In this document: positions 6,162 through 7,420 of the stretch, piece by piece | How positions within the stretch are numbered: position 1 is the first letter of the stretch | How the letters are laid out: each line of letters begins with the position of its first letter | Origin: Planctomycetota bacterium | GTDB taxonomy: Bacteria; Planctomycetota; J058; J103 | DNA length: 7,420 nt | Assembly: GCA_003694875.1 (NCBI GenBank) | Contig: RFJN01000025.1 | Span: 1 to 7,420 of the forward strand | Reading direction: 5' to 3' | Made by a program: the position numbers and the translations under genes | The notes under the pieces: generated by a model | Databases searched by the model: none | What the model saw: only the letters and a program-made list of their open reading frames with translations | Told to the model about the DNA's origin: nothing

Positions 6162-6635
6162 TCAGCGCACCGGTTCGCTGGCCTCGGGCCGGCTCGCGAG
6201 ATAGGCGCTGTCGAGGGCGGCGCGCCCGATCTCGACCGCCCCCTCGCGCAGCGCCGCGATCCCGGCGCGATATCGCTGCCGGTCGAGCGCCGGGGGCGCG
6301 AGGGCGAGTGCACGTTCGAACGCGGCGATCGCACCGCTCGGATCTCCGCTCTCGAGCCGGGCGATCCCTCGCTTGTGCCACAGGGGGAAACTCGGGCGCA
6401 GCTCGCAGGCGCGCCGGTAGATCGCGAGCGCGCGCCTCGGCTCGCCGCGTTCGAACAGCAGCGCATCGGCCTTCTGCTCGAGCGCGGCGGCGCGCTGCTC
6501 GATCGCAGGTGAGCGCTCGCCGGTGCGCAGTCGTTGCAGCGCGGCGGCCGCCGCGAGCGCGAGCACCGAGAGCACCGCGGCGATCAGGCGTGCGCGCCGG
6601 CTGCTCGGCACGCGGAAGGCGGCGAGCCGTCGCAT
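6162..6635 (-). CDS. Membrane-anchored TPR-repeat protein
   Basis: This 157-residue protein has an Arg-rich N-terminus (RRLAAFRVPSSRRAR), then one hydrophobic segment at about 17-33 (LIAAVLSVLALAAAAAL). This predicts a membrane anchor or uncleaved signal, with the rest of the protein outside the cytoplasm. Two tetratricopeptide-like repeats follow: about 50-82 (ALEQKADALLFERGEPRRALAIYRRACELRP) and about 83-116 (LWHKRGIARLESGDPSGAIAAFERALALAP). TPRs mediate protein-protein contacts; the partner is unknown. The ATG at 6635 is preceded by GGAGG at 6650-6646, which lies across the end of the upstream gene. The start is five bases after that gene's TAG, so the two genes are almost certainly co-transcribed and perhaps translationally coupled. 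Confidence 0.82.
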   Translation of the reverse strand: MRRLAAFRVPSSRRARLIAAVLSVLALAAAAALQRLRTGERSPAIEQRAAALEQKADALLFERGEPRRALAIYRRACELRPSFPLWHKRGIARLESGDPSGAIAAFERALALAPPALDRQRYRAGIAALREGAVEIGRAALDSAYLASRPEASEPVR

Positions 6636-6640
6636 GGACG

Positions 6641-7033
6641 CTACGCCTCCGACTCGCCGCGGATCTTGCGCAGCGCGCGCCGCGCCCGCTTGCGCACCCA
6701 CGCTCCCTCGTTGGCGTCGAGCGCGAGCCGTTCGAGTTCGGCGAGCGCGCGACGAATCTGTTCGGCGCTCGGGCCGGGCGCGTCGGGCGGCGGCAGCGGG
6801 CGGCCGGGGGCGGCGGCGCCGGCAAGATCCCGCCCGAGCCGGTGGGCGGCCTTGAGCCGTGCCGCGCGGTTCTTGCTGCGCAACGCCTGCAGTCGCCGGT
6901 CCACCTGGCGGGCGAGTTCCTCGAGCGCCTCGCGCTCCGGCGTCGACGCCGGGCCGTCGGCCCGCCCGTCGGTCGGCGCGTCGTCGCGAGCTGGCGCCGG
7001 CGCTGCCGGCTCGTTCTCGTCGTTGGGCTGCAT
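6641..7033 (-). CDS. Small helical protein, HEAT-like C-terminus, function unknown
   Basis: This 130-residue protein has no signal peptide. Residues 1-32 are acidic and Pro/Ala-rich, probably disordered. A helix-rich part begins near 33 (EREALEELARQVDRRLQALRSKNRAARLKAAHRLGRDL). After a Pro-rich break (about 75-90) comes another helical pair, 'AEQIRRALAELERLALDANEGAWVRKRARRALRKI' (90-124), whose spacing resembles a HEAT or armadillo repeat. I do not claim a family. The ATG at 7033 is preceded by GGGAG 11 bases upstream, a somewhat long spacing. It is followed within five bases by the TPR gene and lies divergent to the lipoprotein gene at 7144. Confidence 0.72.
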   Translation of the reverse strand: MQPNDENEPAAPAPARDDAPTDGRADGPASTPEREALEELARQVDRRLQALRSKNRAARLKAAHRLGRDLAGAAAPGRPLPPPDAPGPSAEQIRRALAELERLALDANEGAWVRKRARRALRKIRGESEA

Positions 7034-7044
7034 GCTGCGTCGGT

Positions 7045-7049
7045 CTCCC
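7045..7049 (-). promoter_or_regulatory. Ribosome binding site of the HEAT-like gene
   Basis: GGGAG on the minus strand lies 11 bases before ATG 7033, and supports this start over the frame start at 7156. Confidence 0.45.
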
Positions 7050-7131
7050 ACCGGGTTGTGGGGGCGCGCCTTGTCACCGGCCCCCGGAGCGTGCGAGGAT
7101 AGCACACCGTCGCAATCCGGCGTCGAGAGGC

Positions 7132-7137
7132 GGGAGG
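7132..7137 (+). promoter_or_regulatory. Ribosome binding site of the lipoprotein gene
   Basis: GGGAGG is six bases before ATG 7144, a strong placement that excludes the longer upstream reading of the frame. Confidence 0.7.
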
Positions 7138-7143
7138 CTGGAC

Positions 7144-7368
7144 ATGGTTCGAGCACGGGTGCGGAGCACGAGCGGGCGGAGCGCGAGGACGCGCCGGGTC
7201 GCGGGCTGTCTCGGACTGTTGCTTGCCGGGCTGCTCGTCGGCTGTCCCTCGCCCGGTGCGCGCCGTCCGCCGCCCGAGCGCCCCTACGGCCACACGATCA
7301 GCACCGACGAGCGCGACGCGCATCGCGACACCGGCGAGCCGACGCGGCAGGTGATCGGCGCCGAGTAG
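7144..7368 (+). CDS. Small lipoprotein of unknown function
   Basis: This 74-residue precursor has an Arg-rich N-terminus (MVRARVRSTSGRSARTRR), a hydrophobic stretch (about 19-33) and a lipobox LVGC with Cys at 34. Lipid attachment at that cysteine leaves a mature peptide of only 41 residues, Pro/Arg-rich and then polar, ending VIGAE. No known domain is visible. The GGGAGG site fixes the ATG at 7144. Its divergent neighbour is the HEAT-like gene. The remaining 52 bases of the window contain no clear feature apart from a TAGCGT hexamer in 7390-7398. Confidence 0.78.
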   Translation: MVRARVRSTSGRSARTRRVAGCLGLLLAGLLVGCPSPGARRPPPERPYGHTISTDERDAHRDTGEPTRQVIGAE

Positions 7369-7420
7369 GGGCGGGCGCCCGGTGGGTTGCTAGCGTCCGC
7401 GGGCGGCGGCGCGCACACGC

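Larger units (their letters stand above)
7034..7143. promoter_or_regulatory. Divergent intergenic region between two outward-facing genes
   Basis: These 110 bases separate the minus-strand HEAT-like gene and the plus-strand lipoprotein gene, so both promoters should lie here. TATCCT on the minus strand (7101-7096) is a possible -10 element, but I see no convincing -35 at the proper distance for either gene. The plus-strand reading of the same site, TAGCAC (7100-7105), is an equally weak candidate. Confidence 0.4.

Overview
The window is strongly GC-rich and densely packed, with GGAGG-type ribosome binding sites, Sec-type signal peptides and one lipobox, so it comes from a Gram-negative-type bacterium. 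The von Willebrand A (VWA) protein style, the small TPR and HEAT-like proteins and the paired response regulators suggest a high-GC Planctomycetota or Myxococcota member. This is inference: no rRNA or marker gene is present. No IS element, phage gene, CRISPR array, tRNA or rRNA was found.

Layout. (1) Positions 2-211 (+) hold the last 69 codons of an unrecognised gene. (2) Positions 322-1761 (+) encode a secreted protein with an IPT/TIG-like beta domain and a charged helical C-terminal half that carries a repeated DEAAW.xWL motif. (3) Converging on it with a 30-bp gap is a two-gene minus-strand operon. The first gene (4216-2957) is a receiver-HDOD response regulator. The second (2952-1792) is a receiver fused to an HD-GYP fold that has lost the metal-binding residues I would expect. 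(4) Positions 4217-4779 are a long non-coding stretch with several palindromes, including REP-like hairpins and a strong stem-loop just downstream of the next gene. (5) Positions 5583-4780 (-) encode an exported VWA protein with an intact MIDAS motif. (6) Positions 6075-5704 (-) encode a small cytoplasmic coiled-coil protein behind a recognisable promoter. (7) Positions 7033-6641 and 6635-6162 (-) form a tight pair: a HEAT-like helical protein and a membrane-anchored TPR protein. (8) Positions 7144-7368 (+) encode a small lipoprotein divergent from that pair.

How they may work together. The two response regulators look co-transcribed and their receivers are similar, including an identical 23-nt stretch. 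They may act as a paired output of one or more histidine kinases encoded elsewhere. The secreted IPT-like protein, VWA protein, TPR protein and lipoprotein are envelope proteins of unknown role, and nothing in the sequence ties them to one pathway. The most noteworthy points are the degenerate HD-GYP output paired with an HD-retaining HDOD regulator, and the palindrome-rich intergenic region. I found no clearly new multi-gene system.
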